Of a stretch of DNA of 64,000 bases, positions 18,267-25,639 are shown in pieces. Every line of letters starts with the position of its first letter. Position 1 is the stretch's first letter. The notes beneath the pieces are model-generated. The model was not told where the DNA came from, did not search any database, and saw nothing but the letters and a program-made list of their open reading frames with translations. A program made the translations under genes and the position numbers. The DNA is from Hephaestia sp. MAHUQ-44 (lineage in GTDB: Bacteria; Pseudomonadota; Alphaproteobacteria; Sphingomonadales; Sphingomonadaceae), in contig NZ_JAMSLX010000007.1 in the NCBI RefSeq assembly GCF_023806085.1, forward strand, positions 124,001 to 188,000, read 5' to 3'.

Positions 18267-18790
18267 TCGCCACCCATGCCCCCGATCGCGCCGCGCGGCC
18301 GATCTGGCTGACCACGCTCGCCGATCTCGGCCTGCTGCTGGTCGGCTTCTTCGTGTTCGTGCAGGCGACGCAGAATCTCGACAAGCGCGCGCTCGCCAAC
18401 GGCTTTCGCGAAGGCTTTGGCGCCGCGCCCGCGCCGGCCGCACCCGATCCGATGCCCGTTGCCGCCGCCGCGATGCTCAATTTCGCACCCGGTTCAGCCA
18501 CGCTGCCGGGGGCGCCCGATGGCCTTGTCGCCTGGGCGCGCGCCGCGACCGGTGATCCGCGCGTCACGCTTAGGATCGCGGGCAGCGTCGATGGCAGCGC
18601 CGCCGATGTCGATGCCGCCACCGGCAGCGGCGCGGTGCTCGCGGCCGATCGCGCCCGCGCGGTCGCCGCCGCGCTCGCCCGCGCGCGCGTCGCGCCCGGC
18701 CGGATGACGATCGTCAACGCCCCCGACCGACCCGGTCAGGGCCGCCGCCAGGTGCTCGTCACGCTCGGCTTTGCCGGAGACCCTTCATGA
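18263..18790 (+). CDS. Short MotB-like protein with degenerate OmpA domain
   Basis: Partner of the preceding MotA-like gene (ATGA overlap). The 175-residue protein has one N-terminal membrane helix with an Asp at residue 21 in TTLADLGLLLVGFFVFVQA, equivalent to the proton-carrying Asp of MotB, and a short C-terminal OmpA-like region (about 70-170) with RARAVAAALARARVAPGRM and QVLVTLGF. The usual peptidoglycan-binding signature (TDxxG... and NxxLSxxRA) is not recognisable, so wall anchoring may be weak or lost. Confidence 0.78.
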   Translation: MIATHAPDRAARPIWLTTLADLGLLLVGFFVFVQATQNLDKRALANGFREGFGAAPAPAAPDPMPVAAAAMLNFAPGSATLPGAPDGLVAWARAATGDPRVTLRIAGSVDGSAADVDAATGSGAVLAADRARAVAAALARARVAPGRMTIVNAPDRPGQGRRQVLVTLGFAGDPS

Positions 18791-18816
18791 CCCGTTCCAG
18801 CCCAAGGGAGACCATC

Positions 18817-19344
18817 ATGTTTCGCCTGATCGTGCCCGCGCTGCTTATCGCCGCGCCTGCTGCTGCCGCCGATTTCCAGGATACCGCCGCGCTCGATCGC
18901 GCGGTCGCCTCGTTCACCGGCCACGGCGTCGGCGAGGATGGCGGCGCGCGCGCACCCGTCGACAAGCGGCTCAAGCTCGCGCAATGCCCCACCGTCGCGC
19001 TGTCGTGGCGCACCGATCGGCACGATGCCGTGGTGGTCGCGTGCTCGGGCCCCGATTGGCGCATCTTCGTGCCCGTCCAGCGCAATGCGCCGGTGGCCAT
19101 CGCCGCGGTGAGTGCGCCCGTGCCCGTAGCACCCGTCGTCAAGCAGGCGCCGGTGATCAAGCGCGGCGATCCGATCGTGGTCGCGGCGGGCACGCCCGGC
19201 TTTTCGATCTCGCGGGAAGCGATTGCGATGGGCAATGCCGCGCCCGGTGAACGCTTCATGGCCAAGGGCGATGGCGACAAAACGCCCTTCCAGGCGATCG
19301 CGATCGAGCCCGGCCGCGCGACCTTGCCGGGCTGGGCGGATTGA
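18817..19344 (+). CDS. flgA: P-ring assembly chaperone FlgA
   Basis: Periplasmic chaperone for FlgI. From the ATG at 18817 it encodes 175 residues with a clean signal peptide (MFRLIVPALLIAAPAAAA), a DKRLKLAQCP motif and the C-terminal SAF-like region containing VIKRGDPIVVAAGTPGFSIS and a GNAAPGERFMAKG stretch. An AAGGGAG sequence precedes 18817 at good spacing; an upstream in-frame ATG at 18787 overlapping the previous stop would add ten residues before the signal peptide. Confidence 0.88.
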   Translation: MFRLIVPALLIAAPAAAADFQDTAALDRAVASFTGHGVGEDGGARAPVDKRLKLAQCPTVALSWRTDRHDAVVVACSGPDWRIFVPVQRNAPVAIAAVSAPVPVAPVVKQAPVIKRGDPIVVAAGTPGFSISREAIAMGNAAPGERFMAKGDGDKTPFQAIAIEPGRATLPGWAD

Positions 19345-19360
19345 CGGTGCGAAAAATACG

Positions 19361-19388
19361 CTAAAGCATTCGGCGGCACGGTCGTTGA
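19361..19388 (+). promoter_or_regulatory. Probable FliA (sigma-28) promoter of flgMN
   Basis: CTAAA at 19361-19365 is followed after 14 bases by GGTCGTTG, the same arrangement as before the flagellin gene and fliD. It lies 35 bp upstream of flgM, the anti-FliA factor, which is commonly under FliA control. Confidence 0.68.
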
Positions 19389-19422
19389 ATGCGATGTCGG
19401 CATAACAGAAGGCTGCACTAAG

Positions 19423-19707
19423 ATGATTGCTCCTGTCGGTTCCAAACCGGTTTTGCCCGTCAACGGCCTCGCGCCGCTGACGAAGGCGGCCCCGGTGCGC
19501 CCGGCGGGGTCGAGCGTCGGCAGCGCCGATGAGACGGTCCGCTCCGCGATCGCCAGCCTTGCGCACGACATGGCGGCCAATGCCCCGGTCGATGCCGATC
19601 GCGTCGCGCGCTTTCGTCAGGCGATCGCCGACGGCAGCTTTGCGGTCGCGCCCGATGCGATTGCCGATCGGCTGCTCGCGATGCGCAACGACTGGAATGG
19701 CCAATGA
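19423..19707 (+). CDS. flgM: Anti-sigma-28 factor FlgM
   Basis: Small anti-sigma factor that holds FliA until the hook is complete and FlgM is exported. The 94-residue protein has the family's weakly conserved, probably disordered N-terminal half and a C-terminal helical part containing DADRVARFRQAIADGSFAV and DAIADRLLAMR, similar to the FliA-binding region of FlgM. Position between flgA and flgN is the usual one, which adds confidence. Confidence 0.85.
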   Translation: MIAPVGSKPVLPVNGLAPLTKAAPVRPAGSSVGSADETVRSAIASLAHDMAANAPVDADRVARFRQAIADGSFAVAPDAIADRLLAMRNDWNGQ

Positions 19708-20024
19708 CCCGGCGTGACGCCCTGATCCGCGTGATCGATTGCCTTCATGCCGAAATCGCGGCGCTCAAGGCGAACGACATCGCCGCGCTCGAGCGCGCGA
19801 CCCGCGACAAGCTGTCGGGGATCGAGGTCATCGCCGCCAATGACGATCAGGCGCCGCCCAGCGCCGAAATCCGCGAACTGGCCGAAGAGGCCAACCGCCT
19901 CAACGAGACCTGCCGGATCTACGTCAATCTGATGACGGCAAATGTTCGCCGCCGCCTGCAACAATTGGCCGGCACCACCGGCAATGCCTATGGTCCCGGC
20001 CCGGGCGCCTACGCCTGCGCGTAA
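19704..20024 (+). CDS. flgN: FlgN-like export chaperone
   Basis: Predicted chaperone for FlgK and FlgL. The 106-residue, mostly helical protein (IDCLHAEIAALKANDIAALE; EIRELAEEANRLNETCRIYV; MTANVRRRLQQL) fits FlgN in length, helical pattern and position directly after flgM (ATGA overlap). Sequence similarity in this family is low, so the context carries much of the call. Confidence 0.78.
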   Translation: MTRRDALIRVIDCLHAEIAALKANDIAALERATRDKLSGIEVIAANDDQAPPSAEIRELAEEANRLNETCRIYVNLMTANVRRRLQQLAGTTGNAYGPGPGAYACA

Positions 20025-20033
20025 GGCTGTCCT

Positions 20034-20054
20034 CCCCGGCGAGGCCGGGGTTTT
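20034..20054 (+). terminator. Rho-independent terminator after flgMN
   Basis: A 7-bp CCCCGGC/GCCGGGG stem with a GAG loop, followed by TTTT, lies 10 bp after the flgN stop and before the sigma-54 promoter of the next gene. Confidence 0.7.
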
Positions 20055-20102
20055 GACCGTTTAAGACTCCGGCCACCCGCGGGGATGACGCTTTCGAGGT
20101 TC

Positions 20103-20118
20103 TGGCACGATCCTTGCT
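20103..20118 (+). promoter_or_regulatory. Sigma-54 promoter of the transglycosylase-flhA-fliA group
   Basis: TGGCACGATCCTTGCT is an exact match to the sigma-54 consensus with GG-N10-GC. Predicted transcription start near 20129. The 17 bases GGCACGATCCTTGCTGA recur exactly before fliK at 32554-32570. Confidence 0.88.
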
Positions 20119-20156
20119 GATCTTGTTCGCGATAGCGACAAGGCAGTCAGAATCTG

Positions 20157-21026
20157 ATGAGCGTTCCTTCGATACCGCCCACGGGCAGCGTCCAGTCGGC
20201 GATTGCGCTGGCCAGCCGCAAAACCGGAATCGATTTCAACTATCTGCTGGGGCAGGCGCAGGTCGAAAGCGGGCTGCGCCCCCATGCGCGCGCCGGCACG
20301 TCGAGCGCGACCGGGCTCTATCAGTTCATCGAACAAAGCTGGCTCGCGGTGGTCAAGCAGCACGGCGCCGAACACGGGCTGGGCTGGGCGGCCGACAGCA
20401 TCTCGGAAGCCGGCGGACGACTGACCGTAGCCGATGGCGCGACCCGCCAGGCGATCCTGGGCCTGCGCAACGATCCGACGATCGCGTCGCTGATGGCGGC
20501 CGAACATGCGTCGGACAACAAGACCGCGCTCGAAGGCGTGCTCGGCCGGCCGGCGACGGGCACCGATCTTTATATGGCGCACTTCCTCGGCCTCGGCGGT
20601 GCGCGCAATTTCCTGGCGACGATGGCGAGCGATCCCGATCGCGGCGCGGCGAGCCTGTTTCCGGCGGCGGCGCGCGCCAATCGCGGCGTCTTCTATACCG
20701 CCGACGGCCATCAGCGCTCGATGGCCGACATCTATCAGCGCTTCGCCGCCAAGCTCGATCGCGGTGCCGCCGCGGTCGGCGGCACCGGGCGCGCGTCCGA
20801 TTCGGTCGGCGACGGTTTTGCCGCGCAGGTGCGCGCGCTCGGGCTGGGGGGCGATTCCACCGTGATCACCGGTAACGGTGTTGCGGCCGATGACGCGGTG
20901 CAATGGGCCGCCGCCACGCTCGATCGGTTGAACGGCAAGACGCAGCTCGCCGACGCCAATCTGCTGCGCCCGACGCCCCGGACCGCACGGCTCGCTTATA
21001 TGATGCTCGCGAGCATGGGGGGCTGA
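20157..21026 (+). CDS. Flagellar lytic transglycosylase (SLT domain)
   Basis: Probably opens the peptidoglycan for rod passage. The 289-residue protein has an SLT-like region at residues 20-170 with the catalytic Glu in LLGQAQVESGLRPHA and the GLYQFIEQSW motif; AHFLGLGGARNFL follows. No classical signal peptide is visible, so it may leave through the flagellar export apparatus, as shown for similar proteins. It complements the muramidase-less FlgJ and has a perfect sigma-54 promoter. flhA follows after 3 bp. Confidence 0.85.
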   Translation: MSVPSIPPTGSVQSAIALASRKTGIDFNYLLGQAQVESGLRPHARAGTSSATGLYQFIEQSWLAVVKQHGAEHGLGWAADSISEAGGRLTVADGATRQAILGLRNDPTIASLMAAEHASDNKTALEGVLGRPATGTDLYMAHFLGLGGARNFLATMASDPDRGAASLFPAAARANRGVFYTADGHQRSMADIYQRFAAKLDRGAAAVGGTGRASDSVGDGFAAQVRALGLGGDSTVITGNGVAADDAVQWAAATLDRLNGKTQLADANLLRPTPRTARLAYMMLASMGG

Positions 21027-21029
21027 TCG

Positions 21030-23114
21030 GTGGCTGCATTCGCGCTCTCACGGGGGAACATGGCCCCGATCTTTCGTAACGCCGCGCTGCCGGTCGGCAC
21101 GCTGCTGCTCGTGTTGCTCATGGTCGTGCCGATCCCGGCGGCGATGCTCGACGTGTTCTTCATCATGAACATCACGATCAGCCTTGCGGTGCTGATGGTC
21201 GCCTTGAACGCGCAAAAGCCGCTCGATTTCTCGGCTTTCCCGACGGTGCTGCTGTTCGCGACGCTGTTCCGGCTGGGGCTCAACGTCGCCTCGACGCGCG
21301 TCGTGCTCGTCCACGGGCACGAAGGCGAGGCGGCGGCGGGCCATGTCATCGAGGCGTTCGGCACCTTCATGATCGGCGGCGATTACGTCGTCGGCCTGTT
21401 CGTGTTCGCGATCCTCGTCATCATCAACATGATCGTCGTCACCAAGGGCGCGGGCCGCGTGTCCGAAGTGTCGGCGCGCTTCACGCTCGATGCGCTGCCC
21501 GGCAAGCAGATGGCGATCGACGCTGATCTCAACGCCGGGCTGCTGACGCCGGACGAGGCCAAGGCGCGCCGCGTCGAAGTCTCGACCGAGGCCGATTTCT
21601 ACGGCTCGATGGATGGGTCGTCCAAATTCGTAAAGGGCGATGCGATCGCTGCGCTGCTGATCCTCGGGGTCAACATCATCGGCGGGCTGATCCTCGGCAC
21701 CGTCAGCCACGGGCTGTCGATGGGCGACGCCGCGCGCGCCTATCTGCTGCTCGCGATCGGCGATGCGCTGGTCGCGCAGATCCCGGCGCTGATGCTGTCG
21801 ATCGCCGCCGCCGCGATCGTCACCCGCGTCACCTCGAACCAGGATCTCGCCGGCCAGATCGGCACCCAGTTCGGCTCGGCGCGCACCTGGACCCCGGTCG
21901 CGGTGATCCTCGCCCTGCTCGGGGTGCTGCCGGGAATGCCGCATCTCGTGATCCTGCCCGCGGCGATCGCCGCCGGCGCGTTCGCATGGCGGATCAACCG
22001 CAACGCCAAACGCCCGGTGCTGACGGACACGCCCGACGCCGAGCCGGTCGATCTCGCGCGGATCGGCTGGGAGGAAGTCACCGATACGATGCAGGTCAAT
22101 CTCGACATCGGTTACGGCCTGGTGCCGCTGGTCGACGAGCGCCGCGGCGCACCGTTGATGGGCCGGATCACCGGCGTCCGGCGCCAGCTCTCGAAAGAAC
22201 TTGGCTTCGTCGTGTCGCAGGTGCGCGTGCGCGACGACATCAACATGCAGCCTTATGCCTATCGCATCCTCGTCGGCGGCGTCGTCGTCGGCGAAGACAG
22301 CGTCTCGCCCGATGAAATGCTCGCGCTCGATACCGGGCAGGCGGTCGGCCCGCTCGGCGGCAAGAAGGCCAAGGACCCGACGTTCGGGCTCGACGCCATC
22401 TGGATCGCGCCCGGCGATGCCGATGCCGCAACCGGGCAGGGCTATCTCGTCGTCGATCCCGGCACGGTGATCGCGACCCATCTCAACCACAAGCTCGCGC
22501 AACATTCGTCCGAACTGCTCGGCCCCGACGAGGTCCAGAGCCTGCTCGACGGGCTGAAGGAGCACGCCGCGCAATTGGTCGCGTCCCTCTCGCCGCAGCC
22601 GTTGCCGCTCACCGCGTTGACGCAGGTGCTGCGCGGGCTGCTCGCGGAGAACATCTCGTTGAAGGAATTTCGCCGCATCGCCAGCGCGATCTCGGTCGCC
22701 GCGCAGAAGACGCTGAATGCCGAGGAGATCATCGAGCTGATCCGGCCCGAACTCGGCGCGCTGATCATCCAGCGGCTGTGCACCGTCAACGAACCGCTGC
22801 GCGTGATGACGCTCGAAGGCCAGCTCGAAGGGCTGCTCGGACAAGCCGTGCGCGGCGATCCGGCGCAGCGCCACACGATCGAGCCCGATCTCGGGCGGCG
22901 GATCGTCGACGCGCTCCAGCGCGCGGCGCAACCGTTGATCGCCGAGGCGAAGCCGTTCGCGCTCGTCGTCCAGCCCGCGATCCGCGTCGCGATCCGCAAG
23001 CTGGTCAAGACCTGCCTGCCCGATACGCCGGTGCTGAGCTTTTTCGAGGTGCCCGAAGACAAATCGGTTGAGGTCGTCGCCGTGATCGGCGCGCCCGAGG
23101 CGCTTGCGGCATGA
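21030..23114 (+). CDS. flhA: Flagellar export gate protein FlhA
   Basis: Major membrane component of the type III flagellar export gate. The 694-residue protein starts with GTG 3 bp after the transglycosylase stop. It has about eight N-terminal membrane helices, the FHIPEP-region motif (GDYVVGLFVFAILVIINMIV; VSEVSARFTLDALPGKQMAI), and a large cytoplasmic domain from about residue 330 with the QVRVRDDINMQPYAYRILV segment. Length and order fit FlhA well. fliA overlaps its stop. The flhF and flhG genes often found next are absent. Confidence 0.96.
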   Translation: MAAFALSRGNMAPIFRNAALPVGTLLLVLLMVVPIPAAMLDVFFIMNITISLAVLMVALNAQKPLDFSAFPTVLLFATLFRLGLNVASTRVVLVHGHEGEAAAGHVIEAFGTFMIGGDYVVGLFVFAILVIINMIVVTKGAGRVSEVSARFTLDALPGKQMAIDADLNAGLLTPDEAKARRVEVSTEADFYGSMDGSSKFVKGDAIAALLILGVNIIGGLILGTVSHGLSMGDAARAYLLLAIGDALVAQIPALMLSIAAAAIVTRVTSNQDLAGQIGTQFGSARTWTPVAVILALLGVLPGMPHLVILPAAIAAGAFAWRINRNAKRPVLTDTPDAEPVDLARIGWEEVTDTMQVNLDIGYGLVPLVDERRGAPLMGRITGVRRQLSKELGFVVSQVRVRDDINMQPYAYRILVGGVVVGEDSVSPDEMLALDTGQAVGPLGGKKAKDPTFGLDAIWIAPGDADAATGQGYLVVDPGTVIATHLNHKLAQHSSELLGPDEVQSLLDGLKEHAAQLVASLSPQPLPLTALTQVLRGLLAENISLKEFRRIASAISVAAQKTLNAEEIIELIRPELGALIIQRLCTVNEPLRVMTLEGQLEGLLGQAVRGDPAQRHTIEPDLGRRIVDALQRAAQPLIAEAKPFALVVQPAIRVAIRKLVKTCLPDTPVLSFFEVPEDKSVEVVAVIGAPEALAA

Positions 23115-23875
23115 ACGCGCAGGCGATGAACCGTGCGTTCCACACGCCGTCACCCGCACCCGCGCCGCTAACTTATGCGCGCGATGGGGCGAACCGCACC
23201 GCGATGGAAGGCCTCGCGCGCAAGCATCTGCCGCTGGTGCGGCGGATCGCGTGGCACATCCACGGCACGATGAGCAGCATCGTCGAGGTCGAGGATCTGA
23301 TCCAGATCGGGCTTGTCGCGCTGGTCGAGGCGGCGACCGCGTTCGAGGAGCGCGGGCAGGTCACCTTCGAGCAATATCTTGCCACGCGCGTGCGCGGGGC
23401 GATGATCGACGAGCTGCGCCGCCAGGCAACGCTGACGCGCGGGGCGATGAAACGCCGCCGCCATTATAACGATGCGATCGCCGCGCTCACCGACCAGAGC
23501 GGCAACGCGCCCGACGAGGCCGCGATCGCCGAACGCCTCGGCGTGTCGATCGAGAAATTGCGCGCCGAATACGCCACGGCGGAGCCGCTGCGTTTCGAGA
23601 CGATCGACGAGGTCTATTCGGACGAGGCGCCGCGGTTCGCCAGCGACGAGCCCGATGCTTTCGCGCAGCTCGCCGATGCCGATCTGCGCGACGCGCTGGC
23701 GGCCGCGATCGCGGGGCTGCCCGAGCGTGAGGCGCAGGTGGTGCAGCTTTATTATGTCGAGGAACTGAACCTCGAGGAGATCGGCCAGGTGCTCGGTGTC
23801 GGCGCCGCGCGCGTCTGCCAGATCAAATCCGCCGCGCACGCGAAGCTGAAAAGGGCGCTTGCCGCGCGGGTTTGA
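23111..23875 (+). CDS. fliA: Flagellar sigma factor FliA (sigma-28)
   Basis: RNA polymerase sigma factor for late flagellar genes. The 254-residue protein has region 2 (HLPLVRRIAWHIHG; VEVEDLIQIGLVALVEA; QYLATRVRGAMIDELRR), region 3 with AIAERLGVSIEKLR, and region 4 with EREAQVVQLYYVEELNLEEI and the helix-turn-helix GVGAARVCQIKSAAHAKLKR. ATGA overlap with flhA. It is the expected reader of the TAAA-N14/15-GGTCG sites found elsewhere in this window. Confidence 0.95.
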   Translation: MNAQAMNRAFHTPSPAPAPLTYARDGANRTAMEGLARKHLPLVRRIAWHIHGTMSSIVEVEDLIQIGLVALVEAATAFEERGQVTFEQYLATRVRGAMIDELRRQATLTRGAMKRRRHYNDAIAALTDQSGNAPDEAAIAERLGVSIEKLRAEYATAEPLRFETIDEVYSDEAPRFASDEPDAFAQLADADLRDALAAAIAGLPEREAQVVQLYYVEELNLEEIGQVLGVGAARVCQIKSAAHAKLKRALAARV

Positions 23876-23890
23876 ACGCTACCTCATAGC

Positions 23891-23920
23891 CGTCATGCCA
23901 GCGCAGGCCGGCATCTCACG
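23891..23920. repeat. Dispersed intergenic repeat half-site
   Basis: The stretch GTCATGCCAGCGCAGGCCGG and its continuation belong to a type of palindromic intergenic sequence that I recognise as common in alphaproteobacteria (GTCATCCCAGCG-AGGCTGGGAT style). It lies just upstream of the GIY-YIG gene and can be read in frame with it, which would give a false N-terminus. Confidence 0.6.
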
Positions 23921-23942
23921 GTTCTTGAGCTACGCTCTCGCG

Positions 23943-24233
23943 ATGACGCGGGGCGGCTGGACCTACATTATGACGAACAAGCCGCGCGGCGTTCTCTATA
24001 TCGGCGTGACTGCCCATCTGGCGGCGCGCGTCCACCAGCATCGCAACGATAGCGGTGCGGCATTCTGTCGGAAATACGGGCTGAAAATGCTCGTGCTCGC
24101 GGAGCGCCACGACTCCGTCGAAGAAGCAATCACACGCGAGAAGGCCCTCAAGGCATGGAAGCGTGTCTGGAAGATTCGGCTCATCGAAGAGATGAATCCC
24201 GAATGGTGTGATCTGTACGATCGTCTTGGCTGA
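23943..24233 (+). CDS. GIY-YIG nuclease-superfamily protein (UPF0213-like)
   Basis: A 96-residue single-domain GIY-YIG protein: WTYIMTNKPRGVLYIGVT holds the paired Tyr motif, HLAARVHQHRND the conserved Arg/His, and SVEEAITREKALKAWKRVWK the Glu-containing helix. The function of such stand-alone proteins in cells is not settled. The ATG at 23943 is chosen because a frame extension to 23859 translates the repeat at 23891-23920. It interrupts the flagellar cluster between fliA and the flagellin gene and is framed by repeats on both sides. Confidence 0.88.
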   Translation: MTRGGWTYIMTNKPRGVLYIGVTAHLAARVHQHRNDSGAAFCRKYGLKMLVLAERHDSVEEAITREKALKAWKRVWKIRLIEEMNPEWCDLYDRLG

Positions 24234-24239
24234 GAGGCG

Positions 24240-24264
24240 AGACCCCAGCCTTCGCTGGGGTGAC
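24240..24264. repeat. Short palindrome after the GIY-YIG gene
   Basis: GACCCCAGCCTTCGCTGGGG is a hairpin with a 7-bp stem and TTCG-type loop, matching the common alphaproteobacterial intergenic repeat type. It mirrors the half-site upstream of the same gene. Confidence 0.65.
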
Positions 24265-24281
24265 GCAAATGGGACATAAAC

Positions 24282-24319
24282 AAAACCCCGGCGGCGCGGA
24301 CGCCACCGGGGTTTCTTTT
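24282..24319. terminator. Bidirectional terminator between GIY-YIG gene and flagellin
   Basis: AAAACCCCGGCGGCG and CGCCACCGGGGTTTCTTTT form a long GC stem flanked by A and T runs, so it can stop transcription from both converging genes. The rest of 24265-24528 holds small hairpins and the palindromic repeat at 24423-24498, with no gene. Confidence 0.75.
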
Positions 24320-24422
24320 CGCGCTCCCGCATCACGGGAGAGCCGGTCGGCCCCTGCACCCTTGAAGGGGGGCGGCGCCGGGGCCGTACGCTTACTTGGG
24401 CTTGCTCCACTTCGTGGAGGCG

Positions 24423-24498
24423 GTGCCGGCCCGCTCCCCCACCCGACCACCCAACGGCAGTATTCTATGGGTGGCCGGGTGGGGGAGCGGGCCGGTGC
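24423..24498. repeat. Palindromic intergenic repeat, copy 2
   Basis: Arms at 24423-24453 and 24468-24498 pair over about 30 bp around a loop with ACGGCAGTATTCTA. The arms share the CGCTCCCCCACCCGACCACCC core with copy 1 (7253-7327) and the GCGGGCCGGTGC end with copy 3 (43974-44055). It lies 30 bp beyond the flagellin stop codon. Confidence 0.85.
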
Positions 24499-24528
24499 CG
24501 CACCCGGTTCAGCTACGCTGAATCCGGC

Positions 24529-25341
24529 TTAGCGCAGCAGCGTCAGGACGTTCTGCTGGCTCTGGTTCGCCTGGGCGAGCATCGCGGTCGATGCCTGCGA
24601 CAGGATCTGCGCCTTGGCGAGGTTGGTCGTCTCGGCCGAGAAGTCCGTATCCTCGATACGGCTGCGCGCATCGGTCAGGTTGGTGGCGTTCGACGTCAGG
24701 TTGTTGACCACCGAGGTCAGGCGGCTCTGGCCGGCACCGAGCGTGGCGCGGGCGGTCGAAACCGTGTTGATCGCGGTCGTCAGCGTCGCGAGCGCGGCTG
24801 ACGGGTCGTCGAACAGCGTCGATGCGACGGCGTCGTCGAGATCAATCTCGGTGAATGAGAGATCGACCGTGTCGGCGGCATTGGCGCCGACCTGCACCGT
24901 GACCGTGCCCGAGGTGCCGGCGGTGCCGTCGAACAGCTTGATGCCGTTGAACTCGGTGTTGGATTTGATGCTGGTGATCTGCGCCTGCAGCTCGGTGACC
25001 TCGGCCTTGATGTTGGTCAGGTCGTCGGTCGAATAGGTGCCATTCGACGCCTGGACCGCCAGCTCGCGAATACGCTGGAGCATGTTGGTCACTTCGTCGA
25101 GCGCGCCTTCGGCGGTCTGCGCCATCGAGATGCCGTCATTGGCGTTGCGCACGCCCTGGTTCATGCCGCGGATCTGCGAGGTCATCGACGCCGCGATGGC
25201 GAGGCCGGCCGCGTCGTCCTTGGCCGAGTTGATGCGCTTGCCGGTCGACAGGCGCTGCATGCTCTGCTGGAGCGAGGCGTTCGCCGTCGTCGACGCGTTG
25301 GCCGCGCGGAGCGCTCCGATATTGGTTCCGATAACAGTCAT
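24529..25341 (-). CDS. fliC: Flagellin FliC
   Basis: The filament subunit and the only flagellin gene in the window. The 270-residue protein is short, consisting mainly of the conserved D0/D1 helices: N-terminal [36 protein letters not shown], and C-terminal [20 protein letters not shown] to [14 protein letters not shown], with a compact middle section of about 90 residues. The ATG at 25341 is the normal flagellin start; further upstream codons have no flagellin similarity and cross the promoter. It converges with the GIY-YIG gene. Confidence 0.96.
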   Translation of the reverse strand: MTVIGTNIGALRAANASTTANASLQQSMQRLSTGKRINSAKDDAAGLAIAASMTSQIRGMNQGVRNANDGISMAQTAEGALDEVTNMLQRIRELAVQASNGTYSTDDLTNIKAEVTELQAQITSIKSNTEFNGIKLFDGTAGTSGTVTVQVGANAADTVDLSFTEIDLDDAVASTLFDDPSAALATLTTAINTVSTARATLGAGQSRLTSVVNNLTSNATNLTDARSRIEDTDFSAETTNLAKAQILSQASTAMLAQANQSQQNVLTLLR

Positions 25342-25412
25342 TGTCCGATCTCCGTATTGCCTGGCGATCCCCGCCGCCCCCTTTTCGGCGGAGGGCCGAG
25401 CCGCCAAACCAG

Positions 25413-25440
25413 TAAACGACCGTCGACGAACAAGCTTTAG
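25413..25440 (-). promoter_or_regulatory. Probable FliA (sigma-28) promoter of the flagellin gene
   Basis: On the minus strand CTAAA is followed after 14 bases by GGTCGTTTA, identical in layout to the flgM site (CTAAAGC-N12-GGTCGTT). It is 72 bp upstream of the flagellin ATG. The rest of 25342-25639 is a divergent regulatory gap with no gene. Confidence 0.7.
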
Positions 25441-25639
25441 GCCCCCTTGGAATCGGTTCGTCGCATGGCGTGGCGGCGACCGGTTCGGCGGGCTCCGGCG
25501 CGCGCGGCCACGCGGGATGAATTTCGACGGGCGCGCGCGCATCCGGTTGGCGGCATGTACATTTTTTCGATTTTGGCACCGTGCTTAACGATCCGTTTAC
25601 CAACAATCGGGCATGACGCTGGGCAAGGGGGAATTCTTG

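Noticed and set aside
18787..18816. Upstream ATG for flgA
   Set aside because: It gives ten polar residues ahead of the signal peptide, whereas the ATG at 18817 has an AAGGGAG site and a clean signal sequence.
21048..23159. A 703-codon open frame antisense to flhA, and similar long antisense frames over fliK-fliM (33606-35846), fliO-fliR (36236-38536) and the ABC permease (54556-57648)
   Set aside because: Arg/Asp/His/Arg-rich composition with no recognisable domain; in very high-GC DNA stop codons are rare on the antisense strand, so these are reading-frame shadows of well-recognised genes.
23859..23942. N-terminal extension of the GIY-YIG protein
   Set aside because: The added codons translate a common intergenic repeat (MPAQAGIS-type), a familiar artefact, and the domain begins properly at 23943.
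25573..25589. TGGCACC-GTGC-TTAAC before the FlbD-like activator, resembling a sigma-54 promoter
   Set aside because: The -24 half is good, but there is no GC at the proper 10-bp distance (TTAA in place of TTGC), so it fails the most conserved part of the signal.
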